Translations under genes and position numbers: made by a program
Shown: positions 12,330-24,900 of the stretch, piece by piece
How positions within the stretch are numbered: the stretch's first letter is position 1
Layout of the letters: each line of letters begins with the position of its first letter
Assembly: GCA_963969365.1 (NCBI GenBank)
Contig: OZ017762.1
Span: 1,488,001-1,552,000 of the forward strand
Length of the DNA: 64,000 nucleotides
Direction: 5' to 3'
Source of the DNA: Asterochloris sp. CNOR1
Lineage: Eukaryota; Chlorophyta; Trebouxiophyceae; Trebouxiales; Trebouxiaceae
The notes under the pieces: model-generated
Database searches by the model: none
Seen by the model: the letters and a program-made list of their open reading frames with translations, nothing else
What the model was told of the DNA's origin: nothing

Positions 12330-12990
12330 CAGGTTTTTGAGCGCCATTGAGAGCCAAGCTCTGCCTAGTGGCAGTTGCCATGCACTTTGCAGAGTAAGGT
12401 GCTTGCCAGGGGTGCCAAGTTGCCCCTCATACCACCGATGGGCTAGTTTCATGGCAGACCCACCAGTAGCTTTGGGTCATGCAGCATGGCAGTCCCGAGG
12501 TGACCTGCTAAACATTTGACAATATGTCTTGCCCCTCTAGCAGTGTGGGCCATGGTCTGACCACTTCCTCAACCTTACCAATTGAACATTTTATCGAGTG
12601 AAGGTCATGCAATCTCGTTAAAGCATGTAGATGTGATGTTATTTAGACTGAGTTCCCTTCATAGGTATCAAATAGAAGCAGGGATGAGTGTCACATCTGC
12701 ACTGAAAAGGGTGGAGCAAGGCCTAGAAAGCCATGATTCATTTGAATGGAACCCAAGACATGACTAAGCAGCCCTCAGGTGCATATTCCCTCTCACGCAG
12801 TTGCCAGCAGCACAATGGCATGTGGCACTCCAGAGTCACAGTGTCCAGGGCTGCGGGAGAGGCTAGTTTGACTGCACCATAAAACTTTGCATTGCAGCAC
12901 TGTATAGTGTGCCTGGCCACCAGAGCGAAGTCAAATGCTGGAGACTCAGGCGCCCATGTGAGGCTGCATTTGCACAACTGTACAGGTATG
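12330..12990. other. Convergent intergenic region, DDX49 and DNAAF1-like tail
   Basis: About 660 bp between the DDX49 stop (12329, + strand) and the inferred stop of the minus-strand gene (12991). No convincing coding exon and no clear TGTAA signal was seen. It presumably holds both 3' UTRs. Confidence 0.45.
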
Positions 12991-15900
12991 CTACCTCTCC
13001 TCAATGGCTGAATCGTCGCTGCGGGGCGTGAGGGCAGCAGCAGGGTCCAGCTCGGCAGAGGCGCTGCTCTGCGGGCAGTGGAGGCCTGGTGATGAGGCGC
13101 TGCTTCTGTGTTACCTCCAACAAGTGTGCACATACTTTGGATTAATGCACTCGCCAAGGCAGTCGGGACTCAGCATCAGGCCCAGGAATGGAGCTGCAAT
13201 TGCTAGAAGCGCAGCAAGCTTGATTTTTGGCAGGGCATGCTGAGCAAGCAGTGAATCCAGGTGATTGTGCGCCTACAAAGGGCCTTGCATGCCCAGCAAA
13301 GCTGGCTTGAGCAGCAGCGCTCATGCAGCAGCTTGTACAGCCAGCTCCTCACAGCAAGTACCTGGTTGAAATAAACGCTGAGCAAGTGCTGAGCCTTCCT
13401 GACATCATGATCGGACTGCCACAACACATCTCATGGTCTCGTAGCATACAAGCACACAGTACACCTTCCTAGCCTGCAGACTTGGCACTGTGGATGCCCT
13501 TGCAAGACAGCATTCCAAGGATGCCCATAAATCCACATCGCTGAGCAGATGCAGGGCCTGCCAGGAAGCACAGTGGGATACCCAAAGTAAATCCAGCGCT
13601 TGTGGCTTGCTTGTGGCTCGCACTGACCCCTGCAGACCTGCCTGGCCAGCTCCCTGCACGACTCTGGCAGTGAATGTTTGCAGACACACACATGTACACA
13701 CATGCACACACGCACAGCACACCTGCAGGGCCTGCCTGGCCAGCACAATTGGCTCCAGGGGCGAGTCTCGCCGCAGGCTCTCAGCTCGCCTGATGCTTTT
13801 ATCAGCGGGCGGCGGCTTGCCAGACAAATCGCTGCTGGGACCCTCGCTGTCAGCCAGGGACTGCATCACTGTCCTGCATCACAGGCGGGCAACCCTTGAA
13901 ATTCCAGCTGCACCACAGTACAGCAGGCTTGGTCCCCCAACTGGTCCCTTGCAAATTGCCTGCACAACAGCGCTGCCAGCAGAGCCCAGCAGACAGGCCT
14001 TCATGGGTTGCAGTCCTGGAGGGTCACCCAGGCAGGCACACCATGCCTGCATCGCAGTCCTGCAGCCCAGGCACAGACACACATGAGGTGGCCAGACGAG
14101 TGCCATGCATGCTGCACAGCCACGGCTGGCCAGGCAGCCTAGCGCTGCCAGCCAGGGACCCGCCCTGCAACACAGCCAGGCACCTCGTGTGACCTCAGCT
14201 GCACCACAGTCCCAGTGGCCTGGCCTGATGCCTGCCCAGTGGTGCTGTCAGCCAGACACATGGGTTCCACAGTCAGGCACTCAGATCTTGTTCAATATGT
14301 ACAGCACGGGCTTGAGTCATCCTCAGTGAACGCGTTTTCACAGCTCGCTGCAGGCTACGGCCTCTAAGACCCAATGTAAAGAGACTGCCATAGCCAGCTA
14401 GAGCGAGTCCTGGCTGGCATTCTGTTGGAAAGGGTGGAGCGCTCGTGCATTTGCCTGGCCCGATCAGCAAGCCTCCAGCAGAGGTTGTGGCGGCCAAGAA
14501 GCGATCCAGTCAGGACAGCGCAGCCGTGTAGAAGCAAGCCCAGAAAGGCATGCACCGTAAAGGGTGCATGGCCCCACCTGCGTGCTTCAAGAAGTGGGTG
14601 CTGCGCAGAGTCGCGCTCCAGGCACCCAGGGTTGCGCCGCGTCGGTTCCGCTACGCCCTCCTCCCCCTGCCACTGCTGTGGCCCCATCACCAGGCGCCGT
14701 GCCTCCTCCAGAGTGCGGGACATGCCACGCACCAGCGTCGGACTGGGAGGCTGCAGCCACCAACGGTGCAAGGGTGGTGATATGTCACCTGCTGGGCCTC
14801 CGCCAGTATGTGGAACATTCCCGCACCAGGCCTGGACCGGGCCTCTGTACAGATGTCCAACCATGTCTCCACTGACGGGCCTGGCAGTGTGGGTGCAGCA
14901 TGGCCGCAGGCAACCAGCTCAGAATCTAGCTGCAGGGCAGTGCTCAGATATACATGACGTCTTGATTATTGTAACACCACCGTTTGTAGCAGCACTTGCA
15001 GGGCTGCAATCAGTTGCAGAGCTGCAGGTTTGAGAGTCTCCATATCATCAGCATGGAGGCCTCTGGCACATCCCTGGCAGGCCTGCAACAAGTTTATTCA
15101 TGCAGAGTCCCAGTGCTCTTAGCGTGCTGGCAGCCTGGCACATGAGCTGTTGGCAGTGCAGCAAGCTCGAAGCCGCTGTCATGTTGCCCGCTGGCGCACC
15201 TGTTGCGGCACTGCAACGCCACTGGTGCCGCTGCTGCTGGGCGCTGCCGCCACCAGACGCCGCGCCTCCTCCAGTGTGCGCGAGGGTAGTGAATGCAGCT
15301 GCAGCCAAAGCAGAGCTTCTGTCAATGTGTGATGGCGACACAGCGACAGAGCAGAGCCCCCTCTTCCACTAGACTGGGAGCTGCCCCCTACAGTGTGTGT
15401 GAGGGTCTTGAGCGCAGCTGCAGCCCAAAACAAAGCTGTTTAGAGTGCTGAGCGAGCTGCAGACAAGCTGAGCTCTGTCGTGCACCAGACTGGCAGCTGC
15501 TACCTTCAACAGTGCAGAGGGCAGTGAGCAAGGCTCCACCACATGCAGCTAGCACAGCTGCTTTCCCACAACTAGTGCAATTGCAGTGAGGGCACCTGCG
15601 GCTATCTCAAGCTGTGCTGCATGTCATGGCCCAAGGTCTTCAGGGTCCATGACAGGCTGTTAGTCTGCAAGATGTGAAATGCAGGCTGCCTCCCAGAGGG
15701 TATGTCCCCTGACTGAGGTCAAACAAGTACTGCCTGCAGACTGCTTCCTGGGGGATGGGTGGCCCAGACAGCAAGGGCTCACCTGAGGAGGTGCCTCAGG
15801 CGACGAGCTTTGAGCCAGAGAGCTGGAGCCTCCTGCCCCGGTCTCTGCCACACCGCCTGCCAGCACTGCTCTTCGTGCCTCAGACAAAGTGTCCAGCGCA

Positions 15901-18900
15901 GAGTCCTGCCCACATTGAGGCAGACTCAGACATACGCGAGGGACAAACGCGCACATGGCGTGCTGCCCCACCATGGCCAGCAACATACATTAGTGTCAAG
16001 GCATGCCATGATGACAGAGAAAGTCATTTGAAGGTGAAAGGAGTGCAGGGTGCCGATGGTCTCAGGCAGAGTCGGGCTGAAGGCCCATGTAAGCGCATGC
16101 AGGCTAGAAAGTGAACTGATCAACCACCTGTCGCGGAGCCATCTGATCTGGGGAGGAAGCAGTGGATATGGTAGACACAGAACCCCTGGCTGGACTGGTG
16201 GAGAGCACAGCCCGTCGTGCTGCAGACAGCGTGTCAAGCGCCGAGTCTGCGGCGCAGACAAGAAGGAAGGCATGCGGCATGGGGCAAGACAAGCTGGGTT
16301 CCCAGTGTCAGGGATGGGCCTGCCATCTGCTCTGATGGTGCTGGGCTGTGCAAGTCTGCAGTCTCAGGCGCTGCATCTTCTGCCTTGAGCCGATACATCT
16401 CTCAAATTGTCATGGCAGAATGCCAAGCAGCCATGGGTGCTGCACTGAGGTGCTGCTGCATCTCTGACAGCTGAAACCACCAGCATGACCAAACAGACCT
16501 CCAATTCCAAAGCCGCAGAGAAAGACTGTCCTGCAATGTTGTGGCTTGCAGGACAACTCTCACCAGCACGGCCAGCCATCTCTGTCGAGGGCTCAGCTCG
16601 CAGCTCATCTCCTGGAGACTCCCTGGTGGCTGCCAGGTCCTGAAGCACCATGCGCCTGCAGCACAGAGTCACCAATTTGATTGCTTGCTGGCTACCAATT
16701 GACACACACTCCAGCCTTGGCTGGCAGCCACATCTTGCAGCATCAGCACAGGACAGGATTGTGGTATGTGTGGCTACCAGGTGACTTAGTTGCCCTTCAT
16801 GTGCCGACTGCAGCTTTGGCAGCCTGCCAGCACTGCTGCCGGGATTCACGTGTTGCTCAAATGGCTCCCCTGCCCCAGCGACTATGTCCACTGCCATCTG
16901 CAATGCAAAGCTGGCGGCCATCATTGACTTCAGGGCAATGTCATGTCACGCCTGGGTTTCTACAGCTGAAGACAAACTCCACTTCTCAAGGCAGAGCAAT
17001 GCCCTGCTGACACTGAGCCTCAGTTCCTTAGCCTCCTCCCCCTCAAGGAACCCAATGGCCACACTCAGCAAGGTGACCAGCAGGCACTCCTTCCGTGAGG
17101 CCCTCAACGACCCCAATAGCCCTACTCAACAGGGTGCTCACCTGGCAATACCTCAATGGAGAATTGCGCAACAAGATGCCCACCTGGCCCCTGTCAGCGA
17201 GTCCAGGGCACTGTCATGCCGCGGCTGCACCTCCCCAAGCATGTCAGCTGTGACCCCGCTGCTGCTGCTGGCCCCCACATTCAGTGCAGGGGCCCCCAAG
17301 GGGCTGCCCTGCAGGGCACATGTCGTTCATGAAGGTGGCTGCCTGGCCAAGCAGCTCTCACATGATGCCCAAGCAGCTCACTCAGGATGAGCTGGCCAGC
17401 CAAATACCTTGCCAGGCAGTCATCATAACATTTGTCCTACAGGGTGCTGGGCCCAGCAGCGGCGCAGACCTGCTGTGCTGCCAGATGCCCTGCCTAGCAG
17501 CTCAGATGTGCTGGCTGCTTGTGTAAGCTTTCCATGAAGGCGCATGCAGTCAGCTGGTGGGAAAGCATCTGACAGCTGCCTGGGCCAAAACATGAAAAGC
17601 ATTCAGGGGCATGTTTGAGCATGCACTTGTCTACTGGACAGGCTGAGCTTGATCACAGTGACGGTTTGCAGTGACACCCTCGTGGCAGAAGGCACAAAGA
17701 TCATCAGAGATCATGCAGCCACCTGATTGCTTTTTGTGTCCTTCTAAGGGGGGATTTGGTTTTTACTTGAACATTGTGCTTGGGGTGCTCTTGTCTGAAC
17801 ACCCAGCTGACCCAGCAAGTTGTTTGCAGTCAGTGCAAGCTGCAGGCATGCCCTCGTGACTGACCTGCATCGCTGCCTCAGCGCACCGGCCTAACAATAT
17901 GGTTTACCTTGGGGGTGCTCATGCACCCACACAGGCCCACTGTCACCTGCAAGTGCGCCCCTGATCACTGCTGTTTGCCATTGCCGGAGGACTTGGACTG
18001 GAGCACTGTTCACAAACCATGACTTAGCCCTACCCCACCTGCAGGGCACTGCTCCTCTGCCTGCTGCTGTTGGCCATTGCCTGTGCACTGAGACAGAGCT
18101 CAGCCTCACCTGCAGGGCGCTGCCTCTCTGCCCGCTGCTGTTGGCCATCGCCTGGCGAGCCAGGGTGAGGGACTCCACAGCCGAGTCCCGACGCTCCCTC
18201 GTCCTCCGGGGACTCCTGTCCTGCTGCTGCTGGAGGGGCTGCTGGGCAGACAGCCTGCACAGTGGGGCTGCCCTGACTGGTGCATTGCTCAGCTGGAGAC
18301 TGAATGCTCATTCAGCTCTCAGGGGCTCTTTGCTGCTGCTGGGCACAGAACCTGCATAGCGCGGCTGCCTTCCTCAGTCTAAGAACCAAAGACAACTGGA
18401 CAGCAATTGCTCATGAGTAGCATGAGGCCTCTTTTATAGCTGAAGTAGCTACTGTGTGGACGGCCTGCGCAGCAACACTGCCCTGTTCAGTTCACTGACC
18501 AGGGCCAATAGGAGGAAGTGCCCAATAGATAGGTTGGACCTGTTTGCTGCTGCGGGGTCGGCTGCTGGGCAGACAAGCTGAACAGTGAGTGCCACTGCTC
18601 AAGGCAGATTGAATGATTTCGTTGGTGAGCTGGAGGGGCTTCTGTCGTGCTGCTGTTGCTGCTGATGCTGCTGCTGCTGCTGCCGGTGTCTTAGATGGCC
18701 TACGCATTCAGAGTGCACCAAGAGCTCCTGCCAGGGCAGTCGCCAGCTACACAGGGTCCAAAGCGACAACTACCCTGAAAGAAGGCGCATTGCTGGGTGC
18801 TACAGCATGCAACTCCACCGCTCAGCAACCCTCCACAAGGGTTGGAGGGTGCAGCATGCACATCTGATCCAGCGGCATACGTCACTCACGATGCCCTTTC

Positions 18901-21900
18901 AGAGGTAGGGACCCAGGGAGGTGGGTACAGGTCGCTGGCTGAGGCCGCATGGTGGTGATGACCTGGCCCGGAGGCTTGACTGAGATTGGAGGCTGGCAGG
19001 GGACCTGCAGGCAGCAGAGGTGTTGGGCAGACACGTCTGTCATCTTTTGACATGACAGCAACCATGAATGGGTTGGCGATGCTTTGGGCTTGAGTTTCCA
19101 TAGAGATGGCAGGCCGGCAGGTGGTCAACAGGCAGCAGCTGTGGTGAGCATGCATTCAAAGACAGACAGCAGACAGGGATCCAGTGTGCCCGATACACGC
19201 AGCACACATCACGTATGTGCATGTTGTGCACAGGCTCACTCACAGTCATTTGCCAGCCAGGCAAGCAGCCCTGTGACTTTGCAACAATGCCTGGGCAGAA
19301 CTAACAGCAAATGGCAGACTGGCCTGCCCTTGCATGCGAGCACAGTGCTGCCCAGAATAGAAGTGTACAACCTTTTGTCTTAAGATTCAGGGCAGGCTTT
19401 CTCCTTGAACAAGCATGTCCTTCTCGATGCAGCAGCGGATTGATGCTGCAGCACTCCTCATGTGCAGCAGCAGGGGCCAGGACACAGCGTGAGCACAGTG
19501 TCCTCAGGCATCATAAAGCTGGGTTTATTGACCTGAAAATTCTGCCACCTCCCCTCGAGAGCGCCTCATCGCAGTGGGGCTGCCTTGCTGCCCAAAGCCA
19601 GCCTGCAGGCAAATGATGCAGTACTGAGCCACAACTGATTGAAGACAATTCTTCAGGGTACGGCCCCAGCAGCAGACCAGGATGCTGGATCAACACTGCC
19701 GCGCTGCCCAAAGGCAGCCTGGAGGCGCAAATACGAGAACCCAATGAAGCCTTGATGGCGCAAAGTCATATGTTCTTGCAGCAGCAGAATAGCATGCTGG
19801 CATCAAGGCTGCCCTGCTGGATCAGGTCAGCCTCCATTCAGCCACCAGATGAGGAGTCGCACCCCGCCTGCTGAGGACCCTTGGCAGCAGCCAGGGCATG
19901 CTTGTCTTGATATGACCTGTGCACTGTCACAGTGCTGGCACTCATGCTGCCATGCTGCTTGTGTCAAGCTGCAGGGGCATGGCAAGAATTTAATGACTAT
20001 GGTTGGTCAAGCTGGCAGTGGAATCAAGCTGTGAGCAGAATTGTTGCCGAGAGGAACAGTGCCTGCGGCTTGGCCAACCAGTGTTTGTATTAACTCTTCC
20101 AGGGTTTGCCAGCGTGCATGCAATTGCTGATGTGAGATGTGCAGATTGCATGTGCAAGATGTAGCTGGCCACCACTGCATGCTGTGTGCAGAGTGCTGGC
20201 GGGGTGTCCCAGCTGTCTGGTAGACAGTTGGCAGACAACGTGTGCACCTCTCATCACATTGGCATACTGCTTGTGCAGGGCCCCGCATCTGGCATCACCT
20301 GCATGTCGTGTGCAGAGTCGTGCCGATCCACGGCTGATGCATCAGCAGGGTCCATGGCTCCATACCGCCGCTGATTTGCACTGTCATCACGTGCAAAGCC
20401 CTGCAGTGCAGCAGCAAAGACGTCGCTGCTATGCCACTGTGAAATCAAATCACTGCAGTGCCGAGCTCACAAATTCACTTTTTGTCATTCTGCAGTCTGC
20501 TGGCCACTTCCCAATTGAACTGCTATGCACTGCGCAAAGCCTGCAGCGCAGTGGCCAAGACGTTGCTGCTACTGGTCAAGTGCATTGCTTTCGCAAAAAA
20601 TGCAAGACTTGCACACAGCTGCCAGTAAGCAGCTTTCCACTGTCAAGATGCTGCCGTCTTGCTTACGGCCAGAGCACACAGGGCCTAACCACATGCTATG
20701 TGGCTCTAGTGTACACCAGCCTGACCCTGCTGAGCAATACCTGCTGCGCGAGCCCACATGCTCAGGCATACCTGATGGACCCCTGTGCATGTGACCCTTG
20801 CTTTGTGCTGTCAGTGCACCCTCCCGCACTATATCAGCCACCATGATGCTCCTCTGGCCACAGCCCTGCGCATGTGCACCTGCCAAGTGTCTAGGTATGT
20901 AAATAAGGACGCTCACCCTTCCCTGCTGATCAAAGTTTGCAGCTGCAGCGCTGCTCTCCATGTGCCCCCTGTGTGCACTATCCTCCCTCTCTACTGCCAG
21001 CCTGCAGCAGTGCCAGGAGACATATCACAAGGCTGCAGACATCAACGCACCTGAGAGCACCGGACAGCACAATGTCCTGGTGCACCTGTAGGAGTCAGAT
21101 GCGAGCCTCCCTCTGAGGGGCTGCATAGCAAGATGGCTGAGGCAGCTGGGGCCGACAAGGGGCCTGCGTGACGTGCAGGGCACATCTATGGGGCCCAATG
21201 CCAACTATCAAATCACAGAGGGGCAGCAAGGGGTCTGGCCCAGGGTTCATGCCTGATGTGGCATCTGAGTGCAAACAACTCAGATCTGATGTGTGGAGCC
21301 TCATTGAGACATACCTGAGAGGGGCTGCAGCACCAGCAACCCTGGTGACAGAGTGGCGCTCCAAAGGGTCTGCTCCAGGGTCACCATAGTCTGACAGGGA
21401 GCTGGCATCAGACTCAGCCGCACTGTCGTTGCCTACAAGCCGTCAGGGCAGCGCAGTCAGCAGCTTGTCACAAGCCGTTAGGGGGCCGGTTTCGGCTGCA
21501 GCGTTGATGCTCAAGGCAGCCACCTCAAGGGCCCTGCTGCCCTGTATCTGCTAACACAAACCCCATGGTGCCTGGCAAACCTGCCATGCTGCCTGCACCA
21601 CTTGCTGCTTGGCCAGCAGTCTAATTCCTCACTGCAAGATTGTGTTTGCCTGTGCATGTGTGGCCACATCCGCTGCTGCACGGAGCTGCCCAGTAAAACC
21701 TTATCCTATGTCCTGTTGAACAGTCCAGGTTTCCATGCCCAAGGGACTTGAGGTGTGCCCGGGGCATCAGCTTCTCAGCGCTGCAGCCTCATCCCTGCAC
21801 CCCGTCGCGCGGTTCGTGCCTACTACCCTTGTGCACCCCCTGGCCATGCCGGTGGCCTGAGATTGTCAGTGCTGTCCGTGAAATGCTGCCCCAGTCCGCA

Positions 21901-24900
21901 CACCGCAGGGCCATACATGCCTGGAGTCATCAGCACTGCAGGCACATTGGTCTGCATGCCTTCATGCAGCCCCTGGCTGTGCCAGAGGCCTCTGTGATGG
22001 GGCCACCCCACACTCACCTCCTCGTATCCTGTGGCCTGCTGCGCTGTCCAGGTCTGCAGCGTCTGGTCGCGTTAGCGGCCTGAGATCATCAGCGCTGTCT
22101 AGGAGCCTGCTGCTGGCGCGCCGCTCCAGGCCACCCTCACCGATTGTGTCACCTGCCATGCCGTGCGATGCTGGTATCAAGTCAGCTCGATCAGCTGCCT
22201 CCTGATCTGCACAGGTAGGTCAGCACATCAGCAGGTCTGCTTGGCTGCCTGCTGATTTGCGCAGCGCAGCACCCCCGGGTTTTTGGGTGCAGGGGTATCG
22301 TTCATGAGGCCCCTCACCTGCACAGCCTAGCTATTTCACAGCAGAATTTCTAGTTCATTCAGAGAATGCACACACGTATCAACAGCAAGTGTTATGCAGG
22401 TATGCATTGCCAGCCTGCTCAGGGGCTGAACACAGTTCATGGCGTTGAGCTGCTTTCTGGTCTGCACAGCCCAGCAGCATGTCAGCAGGGCTGCTTCTGT
22501 GCACTCCTGCAACTGGAAATTACCTTCCTCTCTGACTTGGACATGGAAGGTCAGACATCGCGCAGTACAAGCTTACACAATATACAGGGCCACGGGACTG
22601 CTACCTATGCTCTTGCCCTGTTGTCAGCCAGATGTGAGGCTAGGCTTGTGAGGAGCTGAGCACACTTGTTGTCATGCAGTCAGCACGCCACAAGCCAGCG
22701 TTTCAATGGCAATGCCATGCAGAACTGGTGAGTTGGCGCTGCACAAACTTTCTGTGCTCTTTCACACCAAGATTTTCTTGGTGGGACGCACCTTGCTGCT
22801 GCTGCTGCTGCTCCCCAACAGCCATTGCCATTTGCCACAGGCTGCTGTACTGTGGCGTCCCCCAGACCACTGGACTTGCGCCAGTTGCAGCAGGCTGCTG
22901 CTGCTGCCGCTCGGCAGACCCCTGCTGCCGCTCGGCAGACCCCTGCTGCGACTCTGCGCGTGCAGCTGCCCTAGCCAATGCCCGTTGCCGAAGCTCCTGA
23001 ACAGAAGGGAAGACGGCAATTGCTGAGGTGCAACAGCAGCAACAGTGGGGCTCTTGTGCAATGCGAAGTGAGCTGGCACACAGTCTAAGGTCAGCATGTC
23101 TCAGCAAGCCGTGGTACTTACTTGTATGTGGCGCGCACCTCAATTGCAGATCAAATCCACCATCTTCAGACCAGGCCTGCCTGGGTTGGCGACGCTGGCA
23201 ATGCATGTCGGCAGCTAGCAGCAGCCAATCAACATGCTCGTGACAGGGACAGAGGGGTGTGTTTGGCTGAACTTTCATGAACGAACCACTCTGGCAATTT
23301 TCTTCTCAGCCAGAAAGTCTCAGGCTGCCACAGGAACAGTCCCACTCACCTGCTGGAAAGCGCTCTCCCTGGTGGCCGCCTCCTGCTGCCCAGCAGGCCT
23401 CTGCTGGGCCTCCAGGCCGGGCTGAGCAGCTGGGTCCACTCCAGCTGAGGCGATGGCAGCCTGTTGGCACTCTTCTGGTGCGGTGGCAGCAGTAGGCTGC
23501 TGGAGCTCCACTGGTGAGGCCCCGGCAGCCTGCTGAGCACCCACCGGCTGCCGCACCGCAGCTGTGAGCGCAGCACCTCCATTGGCGCCCCTTGACTGCT
23601 CCTGAGCCTCTGCCAGCTGGACATCACCTCCAGGGTGGTCACCGGACCCTGGCTGATGCTGTGCCTGACGCTGGACTGCGGGGTGCAGGGCCTTGCTGCT
23701 GGCAGTGGCTGCCATGTTCACTGCTGCGGTGGCTGTTGCCACCATGCTGGCAGGCGGAGACGGCCTCCCACTTGGCTCTCCCAACTGCTCAATATCAGGT
23801 CCTGCCTGGGGCCCATTACGGACAGCATCTGCCTCCATCCCCGCCTGCCGGGATGGGGCAGATGCTAGCTGGCCTGGTGTCTCCTGATCTGCCCCGGAGG
23901 GCGCTGCAGCCTGGTCAGCAGCTGGCAGAACAGGCGGCAGAGGCGTGGCCTTCCTGCGGGCGGGCGCCTGCTGCCTGAGAGCCGTGATCTCATCATCACT
24001 CTCACTCTCCCCTGCAGACAGCGTGATTCATTGTCTAGAAGGTGCGGCCTGAAGCTGTACTCACTTCTGACAGCCACAGAAAAATGCTGAAGCATGTTAG
24101 ACTGATTGTTGTATGCACACCAAAATGGCCACCGCCCTGAAGCTCACACATTACAGACAAGATAGTAGGTATTCCGCTATACCGCAAAAGTGCAGGTTAC
24201 TTTGCCCAACTTGCCTGGGGGAAGCGCCCTGAAGCGCATGGGGTCAAATGGCGGCGGAGGATTCTCTGCTGCTGCTGCTCGTGCAATTGCAACCATGTCG
24301 TTGAAGGCCTGCCTATGCCTCTCACGCTCAGCTTCTTCCTCGGCAAAGATGGCTACTCGTTCCGCCTGCTCAGCCTGCAGGGCAGGCAGCCAGAGACACT
24401 GCCTCAGTGTGCTTGCTTGCTTGCTCTGCAGCACAGGCAATTGTCACTGGAGGTCTGCCTGCTGGCCCCATGCTTAGCAGCCTCCTGTGCAACGTGCCTG
24501 CTGCGCGTGCTCAGCCTGTCAGATAGATTGCAGTGCAGGCAATCAGTGCAGGCTCAGTCCATGAAGGTCCTGCAGCGCCTTGCTACAGGCAATGACTGCT
24601 TTGAGGGCTCCAGCAATGCAAGACCGACTGCCTGCTGAGCCTGCAGCCAGCAGAAGCAACTCATAGACTTACTGAAGGTCCCAGCAGTGTAAGATGCGTG
24701 AATGCTCTGCTCATTCTTCCCAATAGGCTGCAGGCGGGCATTGGCTGACAGCAGGAGCCCTGCTGCATTGCTGGCCTGCTGCATGCCATAGCAAGCAACT
24801 GGCAACTTGAGTCGTCAACGGTGTTGCTGTGCAGTCACCTGCTGCCCACCCTCCATAAACGCAGGCCAGCAATGCAGCAGGGCACCTTGAGTCGTCAACG

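Larger units (their letters stand above)
12991..20400 (-). other. Array of related small exons (RDSA-L-ARQA module) in DNAAF1-like tail
   Basis: Phase-clean minus-strand exons share a helical module. At 18254-18110: RRDSAVESLTLARQAM. At 16246-16128: DSALDTLSAARRAVL. At 15905-15783: DSALDTLSEARRAVL. At 15298-15200: SLPSRTLEEARRLV. At 13860-13723: RRDSPLEPIVLARQAL. At 20400-20299: FARDDSANQRRYGAMD. The terminal exon 13068-12991 ends RSDDSAIEER, stop. Between them lie decayed look-alikes, for example near 14700-14800 and 15380-15430. Exon duplication within the gene explains this. No known domain was recognised; the module looks like a short amphipathic helix. Confidence 0.7.

Noticed and set aside
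13676-13730. CA/TG-rich microsatellite-like tract (cacacatgtacacacatgcacacacgc) as a CRISPR-like or regulatory repeat.
   Set aside because: It is an ordinary imperfect dinucleotide tract at an exon-intron border, without spacers.
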